From Chelonoidis abingdonii (taxonomy: Eukaryota > Chordata > Testudines > Testudinidae): a stretch of DNA of 64,000 nucleotides. Shown here piece by piece: positions 1 through 11,738 of this stretch; the stretch's first letter is position 1; every line of letters starts with the position of its first letter. The DNA is taken from assembly GCF_003597395.2 (NCBI RefSeq), contig NC_133769.1, forward strand, positions 179,420,108 through 179,484,107, in the 5' to 3' direction. The translations under genes were made by a program, and so were the position numbers. Under the pieces are notes generated by a model. The model was not told where the DNA came from and did not search any database. It saw nothing but the letters and a program-made list of their open reading frames with translations.

Positions 1-136
1 CTCCAGAACGTGATGGTGCAAGACAGCGGAGCCTATGACTGCCGTGTCAAGGAGTGGCTCTTGGATCCCAGCAACCAGTGGTACAAACGGGCAGAAGACC
101 TCTCTGGGCTGACTACTGTCACTGTGAAACAGCCAG
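1..136 (+). CDS. IGSF3: IGSF3, 3' end of an Ig-domain exon (partial)
   Basis: This is the tail of an exon whose start lies outside the window. It encodes the last strands of an Ig V-type domain. The usual D-S-G-A-Y-D-C motif around the second domain cysteine is visible, followed by R-V-K-E-W-L, an E-W-L version of the EWI motif of the IGSF3/IGSF8/PTGFRN/CD101 family. The frame is open from base 1, and the exon ends at a GTAAC donor (137-138) after the first base of a codon (phase 1). The next exon at 8552 begins with two bases that complete that codon as Asp, which supports direct splicing. IGSF3 is a type I membrane protein of the immunoglobulin superfamily linked to cell adhesion and tetraspanin complexes. 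The identification rests mainly on the diagnostic last exon. Confidence 0.88.
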
Positions 137-1419
137 GTAACTGGATCCTCTGGGTCACATTCATCAGGCTCTGGGGCTGCATCAGAGAGAGAGGCCCTTC
201 CTCTCCCTCTCAAACTGTGAGGGTCCTAACCTGGCTTGCCAGGCTCTCCTCATCACCCCCCTGAAACCAGAAATCTCCCACATAGTGAGAAAAGGCATAC
301 TTGACTATTCATTGTTATAATGGCACAAGAACCATCTCAAAGCACTCCTCAAACATGACAGCCTGGCAGCCCCATCTCCAGCGGGCATGTGAGGGAGCCA
401 TATCTCACGCCATCCTGCGTGTTCATCCACCAGCTCAGGACTGATTTGGGCATGATGGGTAGGGAGGGAGGGGAATGGCCACTGTGTGACTCTTTCATGC
501 CCGTTGCCAGCTCCCTCCTTGTTTCTCTGCTTTGTTCCCTCTCCCCATGGGCTGCAGCTGAGCTGGGGGAGCAGGGCTTGCAGCAGCAACAGCTTGAGCT
601 ATTGTCTCTGTGTCCCTTTATTGCTACCATGCTGATCTGGAGGGAGAACATAGCTACCACAGACACAGCAGTCCTCTAATAGGATTTGGGGATTGGTTGT
701 CTTCCTCCCTGATATTGCTGGAGGACCAATGAATTTTTTTTAAAACACAAGCACCACCCTGACCCTGAGGTGCAACCAGGGGATGAAGGTGGAGAGCGTG
801 GAATTTATATCTAGATATTTTTTCATTTCAATCATTCCAATGACTTGCACTGCATATATTTTACACATTGTTAATGTTCTGATTTAAAATGTGATCTCGT
901 GTGATGTCGTGATCTGTTTAAAGGGACCTTATGGTCTTGCATGTGCATCTGATGAGAGATAATTACATGGGTTGAAAGCCTCTTCAGGCATTCAGATCAG
1001 AGCTTTTATCCAAGCTGTTTAGCAAGATGGATCATCACTGTTCTACAGATGGAGAAACTGGAGCACGGCAATATTGTGACCTGTCCAGTCTGGGAACAGA
1101 ACTCCTGGCCCTCTTCCTGATGAGGGGGTTAGGAAGCAATTTCTCCTGTGAGGAGATTATTTCATAACTGCTCACTTTTGAGGCTTCTTGGACCTTCTTC
1201 TGAAGCACCTGGTGCTGGCTGCTGTCAGAGACAGGGTACTGAGCTAGATGGGCCACTGGCCTGATCTGCTATAGCAGTTTCTGTGTTCCCTGCTGCTGCC
1301 AAATGCACGCTCGTGCTGTGTACAGCAAAGTGACAGTGGAAACAGAACCTTTCCAGAGCCTGTGCCTGCTCTGCAGGAGGTGTATGTCTGAAGCCTTTCA
1401 CTCATTACAAGAGCCCTTG
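137..1419 (+). other. IGSF3 intron, first part
   Basis: Intron sequence between the exon ending at 136 and the exon at 8552. Short open frames here have no recognisable domain. A piece at about 1030-1110 (clear of the following CR1 tail) resembles a MIR-like SINE read on the - strand, but it is too diverged to bound. Confidence 0.6.
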
Positions 1420-1680
1420 GCTGGAAAGTGAAGCCAGACAAATTCAGACTGGAAATAAGACACACATTTTGAACAATGAGGATAATAAACGACTTACCAA
1501 GGGAAGTTGTGGATTCTCCATCCTCTGAAGTGTTTGAATCAAGACAGGATGTCTTTCCAATGAAATGCTCTTATTCAGCCAGAAATTGAGCTTGATGAAG
1601 GAATCACTGGTTGAAATTGTCTGGCCTGTGCTAGACAAAAGGTCAGACTAGACAATCATAATATTCCCTTCTGGATTTAT
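1420..1680 (+). repeat. CR1 LINE 3' end
   Basis: This matches the well-known 3' part of reptilian CR1: an 'acaaattcagactgg' block, then 'cttaccaagg', 'gtggattctccatc', and a final 'gtcagactagacaatcataat' style tail leading into 'cccttctgg'. Only the 3' few hundred bases are present, the usual result of 5' truncation in CR1 insertions. There is no intact reading frame. The left boundary is approximate. Confidence 0.8.
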
Positions 1681-2988
1681 GCCCCTGGAAATACATTCAT
1701 TGATTGTTTTTACACAGATCCCCAGGATATTTCATTGGGACTTCTCCGTGGGGATGTGCAATGCTGCTAGCATAATGTCAGGAGACTGGAAAGGTTGTAG
1801 GAGGGATGTAATTCCCTGTGGAGAGGGTTTATGCCCTACAGGGGGAAAATGCTCTCTCAGGGATTATGAAAACCATATCCATGAAATCTTGGCTTGGGAA
1901 ACTTTTCCAAATGAGCTGGCTTGAGCAGAAAGGTCCTAATGTCTCCAGGTGATCACAATGTAGATTACACATACTGTAACTAAGATTATATATAAATTCC
2001 ACTTGGGCTGAAACTTCCCAGACCTGATCTTAAACCCTGAGATGAATGATTTAGCAAAGTGTAGAAGGAAATCCCTTCAGCCCCTTTTAAGCTGTGGAAG
2101 TGTGTGTTTGCATTGGATGGGTGGGGGAGATAGCAGAAGAGGATTACACTGAGTTAGTTTTAAAGAAAAGCAACTTTTTTTGCTCACAAGTAACTAAAAA
2201 ATGGCTGAACAAAAGCTCCAAACTTAGTGTGTCACTCATTCTTCCATGAAAAATAATCTTTGTTCTTATGTTTTGGGAATCAGTAGTTGTGAACAATTGG
2301 AAAATACTCACTGGGCATGGTCTGAAGTAATCTTGTAGGTAACTTGCAAAAAGGAGGAAAACTGGGTTTTTGCCCTTCCTGTATTTGCTGCTCTATGAGG
2401 AGGCTTGGATTTTAATCTTAGAAATATCAAGACTCTCAAGGCATGTCTTTTCCATTTCCTCCTGTGGCCTTCCTGAAGGACACGAACTCAAACGATTGAC
2501 CTGTACCTGCAGCCTTATGTCACCTGCATGAAGTTTCTTATATGGGAATTTCCTTAGGACCATCTCAAACACCTAAGAACTGCTAGAAAGGTGTCCTGTT
2601 CCTGCAAACCCTAAGAGCTCTGATCCAGCAATGCTTGGGAGACCTGGAGGAGGGGATCCTGCTAGCTGCAAACACCACTTGCTGCCCTTTAGAGGGAAGT
2701 CCTGATGCTGCAGACCTCAGGTCCACAAAAAAAGTCTCACTTCTGTGAACTTCTTTAGACTCTTGGGATGGGGGCCCTACTGCTGTAGAGAGTTGTAGGA
2801 GAGCAACATTCCTATTGTCTACTTAACGTCTGCAGGAAGTGGGGCAAGGCAAATGCAGGTTCAGAAGACTTTGAGGGTTGATAGAATGAGGGGGAAAAAG
2901 TCCCTCCTACTTCAGCTACTCCCTATTGTCCATGAAGGGGATCACAGGGAGTGAAGACTTTCTTCCCTATTCCACCCCCTTGTCAGGC
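1681..2988. other. IGSF3 intron between CR1 and Harbinger element
   Basis: No supported gene or confidently named repeat was found in this stretch. It contains A/T-rich and mixed-composition intron sequence with only short, unconvincing open frames. Confidence 0.5.
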
Positions 2989-3349
2989 TTAGGCCTGGTC
3001 TACACTACAAACTTAGGTTGACATAAACCACGTTGGGTCGATTTAGTAATGTATTTGTCTACACTGCTGAGTCCCTTCCACCGACCTAAGTGGCCTGTAA
3101 AGTCAACTTCTGTACTCCCCAGCTCTGCGAGAGGCATAGCACTTGATTCAACATCCATGGGTCGGCATGGGGATAGTGTAGACACTGCATTGTGTAATTC
3201 GAATGAATTGTGTCTAGGAGGTGTCCCACAGTGCTCCGCTGTGACTGCTCTGGAGAGCACTTTCAACTGCACTGCACGTCAGCCAGGTACACAGGAAACA
3301 GTCGCTCCCCTGTTAAAGCCCCGGGAACTTTTAAATTTTCATTTCCTGT

Positions 3350-5323
3350 TTGATCAGCATAGAGCACTCGTCGGCACAACTGATCATGAAGACCCAAGGT
3401 CGCAAACACGCTCCAGCATGGAGTACACAGGAGGTGGCGGATCTTATTGGTGTGTGGGAGAAGAGTCTGTGCAGGCAGAGTTCCGATCCAGCAGAAGAAA
3501 CATTGACATCTATGCCAAGATCTCACGGGGCAGGGGGAGAAGGGCTACACCAGGGACGCACTGCATGAAAATAAAGGAGCTTTGGCAAGCTCCAGAAGAC
3601 AAGGGAGGTGAATGGTCATCTGGTTCTGCCCCAGAGACATGCTGCTGTCTGAGGAGCCACATACGATTCTCAGTGGTGACCCCACCACTACCCAAAACGC
3701 TTTGTGGATACCTCCAAGGAGCCCTGAGTAACCTCAAGCAACAACGGGGAGGACGTTGTTGAGGAGGAGAATGTGAGGCAGGCAAGCGAAGGATCCATTC
3801 TCCCTGACAGCCAAGAGCTGTTTTTAACCCTAGAGCCCATCCCTTCACAGACCTGTCAGCGGCAGAGTGTAATGCCAGGCACGGCACCTCTGGTGAGTAC
3901 ACATTTCCAATCAAACTGTAGGGGTGACATGCTATTATTTTTTATGTTTAATCTGAACAAAAAGGTAGGTGTAGTGGGTATTGATCACTACTCCAGCTAC
4001 GCAGAGGGTGCTCTCCGTAAAAGATTGTTTATGTGCACAGGGATGGCCCGGGAATCCTCCATGGAGATCTCTAGGAAGCTTTCAGGGAAGTACTCTGCAA
4101 TCCTTCACAGAAGGTTTCTGGGAAGGGCTACCTTATTTCGTTCACCACAGAAGGACACTTTCCCACCGCACTCCAGTATTAACTCTGCTGGCATCATTGC
4201 AGCGTAAGGACCAGGTCTGTACCCAGACACTTGCAGCATCTGCTCCCTTACCGCCTCTGTTACCCTCAGGAGAGTGATTTGCATATGGTCACCTAGGGCA
4301 AATGGAGGAAGCTTTCAACGCTAGCCCCTAAACCACAAACAATCCAACAAGTAATCTGCTCCTCGTTTGGTGAAATCTGGGTCATACAACCACGTTTTGC
4401 CAACTGTACCGTGGTCGTGGATGGAAGGGATCACCGCGTATTGCAACCAGTATTTTAAAAGGGGGGAGGGCAGCTTCCTATTTGTCTCCCCACACACACC
4501 CAGTGCTGCTTTTGTAAAAAAACAAACTATTTGGGGGGGGTTTACACTGCAGCCTGTCCTCAAGCACCATCCAGTTTGCTCGGGGCAAGGGGGCTTTTCT
4601 CAAGTTCCAACGAGTGATCCTAAGGATGTCTTCACAAAAGCTGCAGCACAAGACCTCTCGCCCGTGCCTCATGACCTTACTCACCATGGCTGGAGCAACA
4701 AACCGACTCTTGCAGTAGCCAGTGGTTGTGATTATGTTGTGGTTTGCAGGGAAGTGAATTGAAGGGTGGTTTTTTATTTAAAAAAAAAAAAATTAACCTT
4801 GCACCAAAACAATATACGCACTGCCAATGCTACCTTGTGCTTTGTCTTGCTTGCAGCTGAAACTTTGTCCGTCGGCACATCTTCCACACTGGGACAGAGA
4901 CTTTCCCAGATTAGAAGGCGGAGAAAGAAGACTCGGGAGGACATATTCAATGAGTTAATGCGCGCCTTCGAGAGTGACAAGACAGAGTGCAGAGCATGGA
5001 GGTCTACACTGTCTGAGAATCTGGACATGGACAGGGAGGACAGGCGAGCATGCAGGGAACAAGAGCGTGCCAAGCAGGAAGAGCTGCTGCGGATTATGAA
5101 GAAGCAGTCAGACATGTTGAAGCATCTGGTTGAGGTTCAAGAAAGGCAGCTGGATGCCAGAGTCCCTCTGCAGCCTATGATGAACCTGCTGCCATCATCG
5201 CCCAGTGCTACATCCTCCTCCCCGAAACGTCCTGTGAGGCGGGGGAGGAAAGTTTGCTATTCCTTGCACTCAACACCAGGGGAGGGTACAAGGACCAGAA
5301 GGTGCCCATTCCCACACCTTTGA
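3350..5323 (+). pseudogene. Harbinger Myb/SANT-like DNA-binding protein, broken
   Basis: In Harbinger elements this protein binds the transposon ends or helps transposase entry into the nucleus. The Myb/SANT-like trihelix begins near 3388 with an A-W-S-T-Q-E-V-A-D-L-I segment. It continues after a frameshift in another frame (around 3460-3600) with R-R-N-I-D-I-Y-A-K-I and K-I-K-E-L. A candidate GTGAGT donor at 3893 and a TTGCAG acceptor ending at 4856 delimit a probable intron. The second exon (4857-5323) encodes a basic patch R-R-R-R-K-K-T-R-E-D followed by a charged, probably coiled-coil region and a proline/serine-rich, basic tail. An AATAAA lies at about 5441. At least two frame changes and stops make it non-functional. 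Many host 'MSANTD' genes derive from such proteins, but here the terminal repeats and the decay show a transposon gene. Confidence 0.75.
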
Positions 5324-5726
5324 TTGTTATTGCAGTGCATCTGTAAACAAGCTGTCCTTGTTTCTCCCCTTACAGTGTTATCAGCCCTTTTGCCCTAGGT
5401 TATCTTACTTTTCTTTGCTGTCTCTGTGTGTTTGTGCACATAATAAAACTTAACAAATTGAGGAGAAAAGGCTCTTTATTCATTCAACGCACAGTGGTTA
5501 GAGGGGGTGGACTTTACAGGGAGAAAATGCAGTGAAGTGGACAGTTTGGTAAGGGACAACACAAATAAGTGTCACATTACTCTGGCTCATTGCTGAAACT
5601 GGTTTTCAAAGCCTCACAAAGACGCAGTGCCCCTCAGTATGCTCTTCTTATTGCCCTGGTGTCTGGCTGCTCAAAATTGACTGCCAGGTGATCTGCCTAA
5701 ACTCCCCACCCAACCAGAAACTTTTC

Positions 5727-6900
5727 TCACTTTGTTTTACGTATATTATGGTGCACAGAGCAGGCAGTAATAACAGTGGAGATATTGCTTTCACTGAGGT
5801 CTAACCTAGTAAGCAACCAATGCCAGCGACCTTTTAAATGTCCAGAGGCACATTCCACCACCATTCTGCACTTGCTCACCCTATGTCTGAACCAGTCCTT
5901 ACTGCTGTCCAGGCTGCCTATGTACGGCTTCATGAGCCGTGGGAGCAGGGGGTAGGCTGAGTCTCCCAGGAGCATGATTTGCATTTCAACATCACCAATT
6001 GTTATTTTGCAGTCTGGAAAGAAAGTCCCTGCTTGCAGCTTTCTGAAAAGCCTTGTGTTCCTAAAGATGCGTGCGTCACGCACCTTTCCTGACCATCCCA
6101 CGTTTATGTTGGTGAAATGGCCCCTATGATCCACCAGCACTTGCAGCACCACTGAGAAGTACCCCTTATGTACTCTTCGGCAAGGTGGTCTGGTGCCAAA
6201 ATAGGGATATGTGTTCCTTCTATCGCCCCACTGCAGTTAGAGAATCCCATTGCAGCAAAACCATCCACTATGTCCTACACGTTGCCCAGAGTCACTGCCC
6301 TTCTTAGCAGAAGTCTGTTCATGGCCCTGCAAAGTTGGATCACAACAGATCCCACAGTAGATTTATCTACTCCAAATTGATTCCCAACTGATCTGTAGCA
6401 GTCTGGCATTGCAAGCTTCCACAGAGCTATCGCCACTCACTTTTCAACTGTTAGAGCAGCTCTCATTTTAGTATTGCTGTGCTCTAGGGCAGGGAAAAAA
6501 AACAAAACGCTCTTCACACAGTTCCATGAAATTGGCCTTATGCATGTGAAAGTTCCGCAGCCACTGCTAGTCATCCCACAGGTACGTTACCATACAGTCT
6601 CACCAGTCAGTCCTTGTTTCCTGGGCCCAGAAGTGGCAGTCCACTGTGTCAAGATGATGTGTGTCTGTTGCCAGCAATTGCAAATTGCTCCGCTGTATGT
6701 CTTCTAGCAGGGCTGCTTGCATGGTATCTCATTGTTCCATGCAGCGGCTCCTGCTTCGACTGAGCAAATACTGCAGGATAAGGCATGCTTTGTAATGCTC
6801 ACAACAACAGTGTACAGCTGAGCGGGGTCCATGCTTATCATGCTATGGCGTCTGCACGGTTAACCCAGACCTGCAAAAGAGGCTTGGTTTGTTTGCGGTT
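5727..6900 (-). pseudogene. Harbinger DDE transposase (HARBI1-like), broken
   Basis: Read on the - strand. The best-preserved block is 6152-5727 (about 141 codons), with V-D-H-R-G-H-F-T-N-I-N-V-G-W-S-G, D-A-R-I-F, and a later L-G-D-S-A-Y-P-L segment. Together these are typical of the DDE_Tnp_4 catalytic core of Harbinger/HARBI1 proteins. Just upstream, in another frame, G-A-I-E-G-T-H-I-P-I can be read (near 6225), which carries the usual 'G-x-I-D/E-G-T-H' signature. A short deletion near 6165 separates the two frames, and stop codons occur further upstream, so the gene is dead. The 5' limit is approximate. Confidence 0.8.
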
Positions 6901-7199
6901 GATTTCGGGGAGAGAGGGAGGTAAGTGCATCATGGAAGGCTAAAATCCTATTCCTATAAACATCCAAGCAATGTTTGGTCCCATAAGGCATTGCAAGCCC
7001 AACCCAAAATTCCACTCAGCTACGTGCATTGTGCGATAGTTACCCACAATGCAGTGCTCTGTGCATCAATGCAAGCCCCGCTAGGGAGGATGCACTCCAC
7101 CGATGCAATGAGCATAGTGTGGACACGCAAGATCGACTTGCTTAAATTGGAGCTTCGAAGTCTACTTGGCTTAACTTTGTAGTATAGACATGGCCTTTA

Positions 7200-8551
7200 G
7201 GAATCTCAGCGCTTTCCCTGATCCCATGGACCTTCAGCTGCTCATCAGAGCTCTCTGCTGACCTTGGTAGGTTCCAGGAAGATCCCCACACAACCTGTAA
7301 CAGGCTTCCCAACTAAATATGATCCAAAATTAGCCCCTGAACCCAGGAGCCAGCCAAAAAACCCTCCTGAGGTCTACACAGGAGCAGTGCTCCCTTAAAT
7401 GGAACTTAGGTGGTCTACAGGGTAGAAAAGCTGAGTGAGGCTTAAAGGTGTGTTTTTCATAGGAAGAGATCAAAGGGGAAGTCCCCTGTTTCCTTTGGAT
7501 CCGCTGAGGTCTGCAGGAGGTGGAACCTCCTGCCAAGCTTTTGAGGAGAAATTATTTTTCTATTGAAAAGATTCTTTTGTAGTTGGTTTCACTTTGAACT
7601 TAGTCTGTTTAAAGAAAAGGGCTAGAAGCTGCATTCTTAAATCTTTAAATGGAAACTTAGATCTCCAGCAGCTCTATGAGGTGCTGTAGTAGGTTCTCGA
7701 GAGCCCACGTTCCCTGATGATGTTACTAAATCAAGTGTTAATTGCTCTTGAAATCTGATTTTAATCAACTAAATTTAGGTCCTGGGCCCTGGATCTCAGC
7801 TAGGGGAACTGGTCAAGCTAGGTTTATCCCTCCCTTTTGTTTGCTGCAAACAAAAAAAAAAAAAATCCACCCAGAAAACCACAACCCTGAGAATCTTGGA
7901 ACTGTGTTTAACACTACTCTTTTAGGGGATCATCATGATTTAGGAAACCATTGTCCAGTTCACTTTTTGCTTTTTCAGAAAAAATTAACTTTGTCCCCAG
8001 ATCAGACTTAACAGTACTGAGGCCAAATATAGATGGCTTTTGTAAATTTTAATGCTGAGGAGAAAAAAATCAGGCTTATAATGTAAGTTGATTTGCAGCA
8101 TTAATGATGGAGCAGTATTGTTCGTTAATATACACAATGTGAGTGACTATAGGAGCACTGTAACTTTTGGAGTTCCATATTTTTGTATGCATCTAAATTA
8201 ATTACACTGATGTAACAGTTTTTCCATGTGACTGTATATGCACATGCACACTTCTTCCTAGAAGGCTGCTGTCAGGGTCTGTCTTGGTAGCACAAACAAG
8301 GCCTAACTGTGCTGTGGGAAAGTTCCCATTTCAACCCTCTGATCAAGGTGGAGCATTGTTCATGGGGTATGTTTGCACAGGATGGCCACAAATGGTACAG
8401 TGGCCATGGATAGGCTGGTTTAGTCTGTGGGAAGTGCTTCAGCCACCCCCAACGTGACTGTGCATTTGGGCTGGAAAGAGGTAGCTATTTCAGACAGTGT
8501 TTGTTCTGTTTTTCTCTCCGCTTTCATTAATGCATGTCTCCGAACTGTCAG
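7200..8551 (+). other. IGSF3 intron, last part before Ig exon
   Basis: No gene or confidently named repeat is seen. An A-tract lies near 7852-7865. The segment ends in a pyrimidine-rich stretch and a TGTCAG acceptor immediately before 8552. Confidence 0.6.
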
Positions 8552-8983
8552 ATCCCACCTTACAGGTGGATACCGCCATCTCCAACCTCACAGTGCTGGA
8601 AAAGGAGCCCTTCCCTCTGGACTGCAGCATTCTGTCACGTTCCAGCCAAGAGTCCCGCTTCGCTGTAACCTGGTACAACCTGAGGATGAAAGAGGGAGGA
8701 GGCCGGGTTAGCCGTGGCACGGAGGAAGAGGAGGAGAGGGAGGCCCTGCTAAGTGTAGGCCCGGATGCAGTGTTTGGCCAGGAGGCAGGTCGCTTTGAAG
8801 GCAGATTGCGCTTCCAGAGGCTCTCCTCTGTGCTCTACCGACTGACGGTGCTGCAGGCAGGTGCTGCTGATGCTGGTAACTACTCGTGCCGTGTGGAGGA
8901 GTGGCTGCCTGACCCCAAGGGGGTGTGGTACAGGCTGGCTGAGGAGGAGTCCGGCACTGTCACTATTATCGTGCAAGACACAG
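8552..8983 (+). CDS. IGSF3: IGSF3, membrane-proximal Ig V-type domain exon
   Basis: One exon encodes one complete Ig V-type domain of about 144 residues. The acceptor TGTCAG ends at 8551 and the donor GTGAGA starts at 8984. Entry and exit are both phase 1, as expected for exon-per-domain Ig genes. Visible landmarks are the first cysteine in P-L-D-C-S-I, the core tryptophan in V-T-W-Y-N, D-A-G-N-Y-S-C for the second cysteine, and V-E-E-W-L, a variant of the family's EWI motif. An acidic run (E-E-E-E-E-R-E) lies in the middle of the domain and is probably a loop. The extracellular position follows from the next exon, which encodes the membrane segment. The upstream ATG at 8497 lies before the acceptor and is not used. 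Confidence 0.93.
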
Positions 8984-11487
8984 GTGAGAAGATGAGATGG
9001 CTCCAACGGGGAGGTGGGGCAGTGGCCACTGGGGAGACTGAGGCATGGGACTGTGCGGAGAAGTGGATGTTAATGTATCTAAGCGACCATTCTCACTAGG
9101 CCCTACAACCTTCCTGGCATAATGCTAAGGGACTAATAATGGAGCCTTTCACCTCTGCTATAGACTGAGATGTGGAGTGACCCAAAGTCATTCTCGTCTG
9201 GTATCCCCTATGCCGTGAGTTGGTGGGTTTCAACCTAGTTCCTGGGGACTCATTTCCGCCTTTGACACCAGTGGCCCGCTTTGTTGGCAAACGAGGCAGA
9301 GAGGCCAAGGATTGAATGGGCCATGGAGACTGAATAGTCCTGTCCTGCTTTGAAGAGGTTCCTTCAGGTTAGGGGTGAGACAGTCATGGCAACTGTGCTG
9401 TTGAAATGGCTCATGCTGTGCCTTTCCGGTGGGTAAGGAGGGGCTTGTTCATCAGAGTGGCCCAACCCTGGTGCCTTTCACCAGCACTGTATTCTCTGAC
9501 AACCAAAAAAGACAGAAACATGATTAAAAGTCAGGTAGTGCTGGAGCTTGGGAGCATAATGTCTGTCACTGACCCACATGACCCTTCCTGCATCCCTAAG
9601 AAGTAACAGCCAGAAGCACTGAGATGAGGTGGCTGGCTTTGTGACATGGGCTAATGTCCCTAGGAATGTAGGATGAGACGCTTCCTCAAACTCTAGTGAC
9701 CCAGGCTCTCCTAGTGGAGACAAGCTGCTGTCTGTACATCAGCATGAAATCCAACATCCTAAGGGTCAGCTGCACAGCGGGAGGCTGCACTGTCTTCTAT
9801 AGGGGCGACGCTTGTGCCTGACTGACTTGCCAGGAACTTTTGAGGAGCTTGACACACATGCTGCTTTCTTCTCTTCTATTCTGAGACCCCTTGTGTGTGC
9901 TAGGCTGAACTGCCCAGCATTTCCAGTTTCCTTTCCCAATGCATAGGGTGAGACGATGCAAACTGGCTTTGAAGTCCTGTGGATTTTTCAGTGCTTAGAG
10001 ATGCAGACAGCTCTCTTGTCACCCCTGGCATTTCAGGTGGACGAGGGGGAGGCCCTTTGAGCGTGCTAGAAATCCTTTCTGGTTTCCCTGCTGGCTTTCC
10101 TAGCTAGAGCCCATTTTGGAGCTGAGGATGGGGTATCTCAGTTCGAGCTATCCCTGTCTTTTGGAATATGCGATGTAATGAGGCACCATGGACACACCCA
10201 CTGGAGATCTGGGAATGGATTGCATGAGTGAGGCTGGATATTAGGCACTCATGCTAGTGAGCCACTCTGCCCTTTCTGTTCCCAGTGGAGTGGGAAGTTA
10301 AAAAGATGCCACTTGACTTCTGAAGGTGGTAGGTGGGAGACACAGTGACCCTGTGTGTCGCTGAGACCAAGATCTGAAGATATCATGTCTCTCTCTTCAA
10401 ATAAGGGACTTAAATGCATGTGTATGGTGCGGAGGGAGAATTAAGATGTGGCTGCACCACTCTGTGAAGTCGGTCAACCCCTCCATTTACTCCTGAGGAG
10501 GATTGCTGTCACCTGGGCATGGAATACATGGGATATAAATATACCAACAAATATCTGATCTGGGTAAATCACCCCCTCATGCACCAAATCGCGTGGCTGC
10601 ATCAGAGCTAAGAATATCAGGCTAGAATATCAGCTATGAGCCAGTGGCATTGTGTGCTGTGGTGTGCCTGCACATTATTCTATCATCTCTCCCTGCCATG
10701 CAAGACAAAGCAGAGCACCCAGCCATGGGTGTGACTCACATAGGAATCTCCATAAATAGGATTTTGTATTGCATTGGAGCACTGTCTCTTTAAACAGAAA
10801 CTTCTTCCAAAATAGGTGGTAGAGCAGGATCTGAGCCCTATCTGGAAGGTAGATCCATGCAGCATTTGGGATTGGAGCTGGAGAGAGCAGAGCTACCACT
10901 GTCTCCTTTCAGCCAAACCCCATCATCCACAAACTCAGAGGCTCTTTATACTAAGCTAGCTTGGTGCCAGTCCTCCTGATGAAAGTTGCAGGCTTCAGCT
11001 ACTTTATTCAGAACAGAATAAACAGAATAAAAGGTGAAACTTTCCCTGAGATGATATTGCTTTGTGATGCTGAGTCTTGCAACATTTGGTGTTTTTATTA
11101 AAGTCTGAGATCCCAGAGTCGTGGCATTTAGATGAGAATCTGAACTTTCATTTAAAAAAAAAAAAAAAGTTTCTTGGTTTGAATGGTTGCACAACAGGAG
11201 TAAAATATGGCCTGACCCCACCTCTCAAGTACAGAGATGAATATGAGTCTAACATAAAGGAATAAGTGTCAGGCAAGGAAAACAAGCCCCCTCCAGCTGA
11301 CATTTACTGCAAGGAAAGAGCACCTTTGTGGGGAGGGAGAGGTTTGAAAATCCACTCTGACCTTGATGCCTTCCCATCTCCACACTAGTCTGTTATCACT
11401 GTCCCTTTGGCAGTTCTCTGGCTAGTGCTGATAATGGCCAAGATTCATTGCTCCATGTTTTTTTCTTTCCTTTGTCTCTGCTTTCAG
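8984..11487 (+). other. IGSF3 intron before the transmembrane exon
   Basis: Intron of about 2.5 kb with a GTGAGA donor and a TTTCAG acceptor. No supported gene or confidently named repeat was seen. There is a short A-run near 11152-11168. Confidence 0.65.
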
Positions 11488-11738
11488 GCTCCACTCTGCA
11501 GTCCATCATCTGCTCCAACGATGCCCTCTTCTACTTTGTGTTCTTCTACCCCTTCCCCATCTTCGGCATCCTGATCATCACCATCCTACTGGTGCGATTC
11601 AAGAGCAGGAACTCCAGCAAGAACTCAGAGGGCAAAAATGGGGTCCCTTTGCTGTGGATCAAAGAGCCTCACCTCAACTACTCTCCCACCTGCCTGGAGC
11701 CACCCATCCTCAGCATCCACCCGGGAACTATAGACTAA
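11488..11738 (+). CDS. IGSF3: IGSF3, transmembrane and cytoplasmic exon with stop
   Basis: Last coding exon, entered after a pyrimidine tract and TTTCAG. It completes a Gly codon started in the previous exon. It encodes about 83 residues: a short juxtamembrane stretch with one cysteine (S-I-I-C-S-N-D-A-L), a hydrophobic membrane helix of about 23 residues rich in F, Y, I and L, then a basic stop-transfer R-F-K-S-R. A short tail of about 45 residues ends in S-I-H-P-G-T-I-D, followed by TAA. From memory of human IGSF3 this membrane segment and tail are almost identical, and that gives the gene name. The tail has a P-L-L-W-I-K-E-P segment and no recognisable signalling motif such as an ITIM. Confidence 0.95.

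Larger units (their letters stand above)
2992..7195. mobile_element. PIF/Harbinger DNA transposon, two-gene, decayed
   Basis: The two ends are inverted copies: the left end starts GGCCTGGTCTACACTAC, and the right end read backwards starts GGCCATGTCTATACTAC. TTA precedes the left end and TTT(A) follows the right end, a plausible mutated copy of the three-base TWA target site used by Harbinger elements. Inside are the two genes expected of an autonomous Harbinger: a Myb/SANT-like DNA-binding protein on the + strand (about 3350-5323) and a DDE transposase on the - strand (about 6900-5727). The genes point towards each other, and both carry frameshifts and stops, so the copy is dead. It sits inside an IGSF3 intron. 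Confidence 0.85.

Noticed and set aside
3049..3762. 237-codon open frame
   Set aside because: Its first part is antisense or non-coding transposon sequence; only the second half is a frameshifted part of the Harbinger Myb/SANT-like gene. It is not a separate gene.
8497..8551. ATG at 8497 as a start for the Ig open frame
   Set aside because: It lies before a splice acceptor whose phase fits the preceding exon; the exon is internal.
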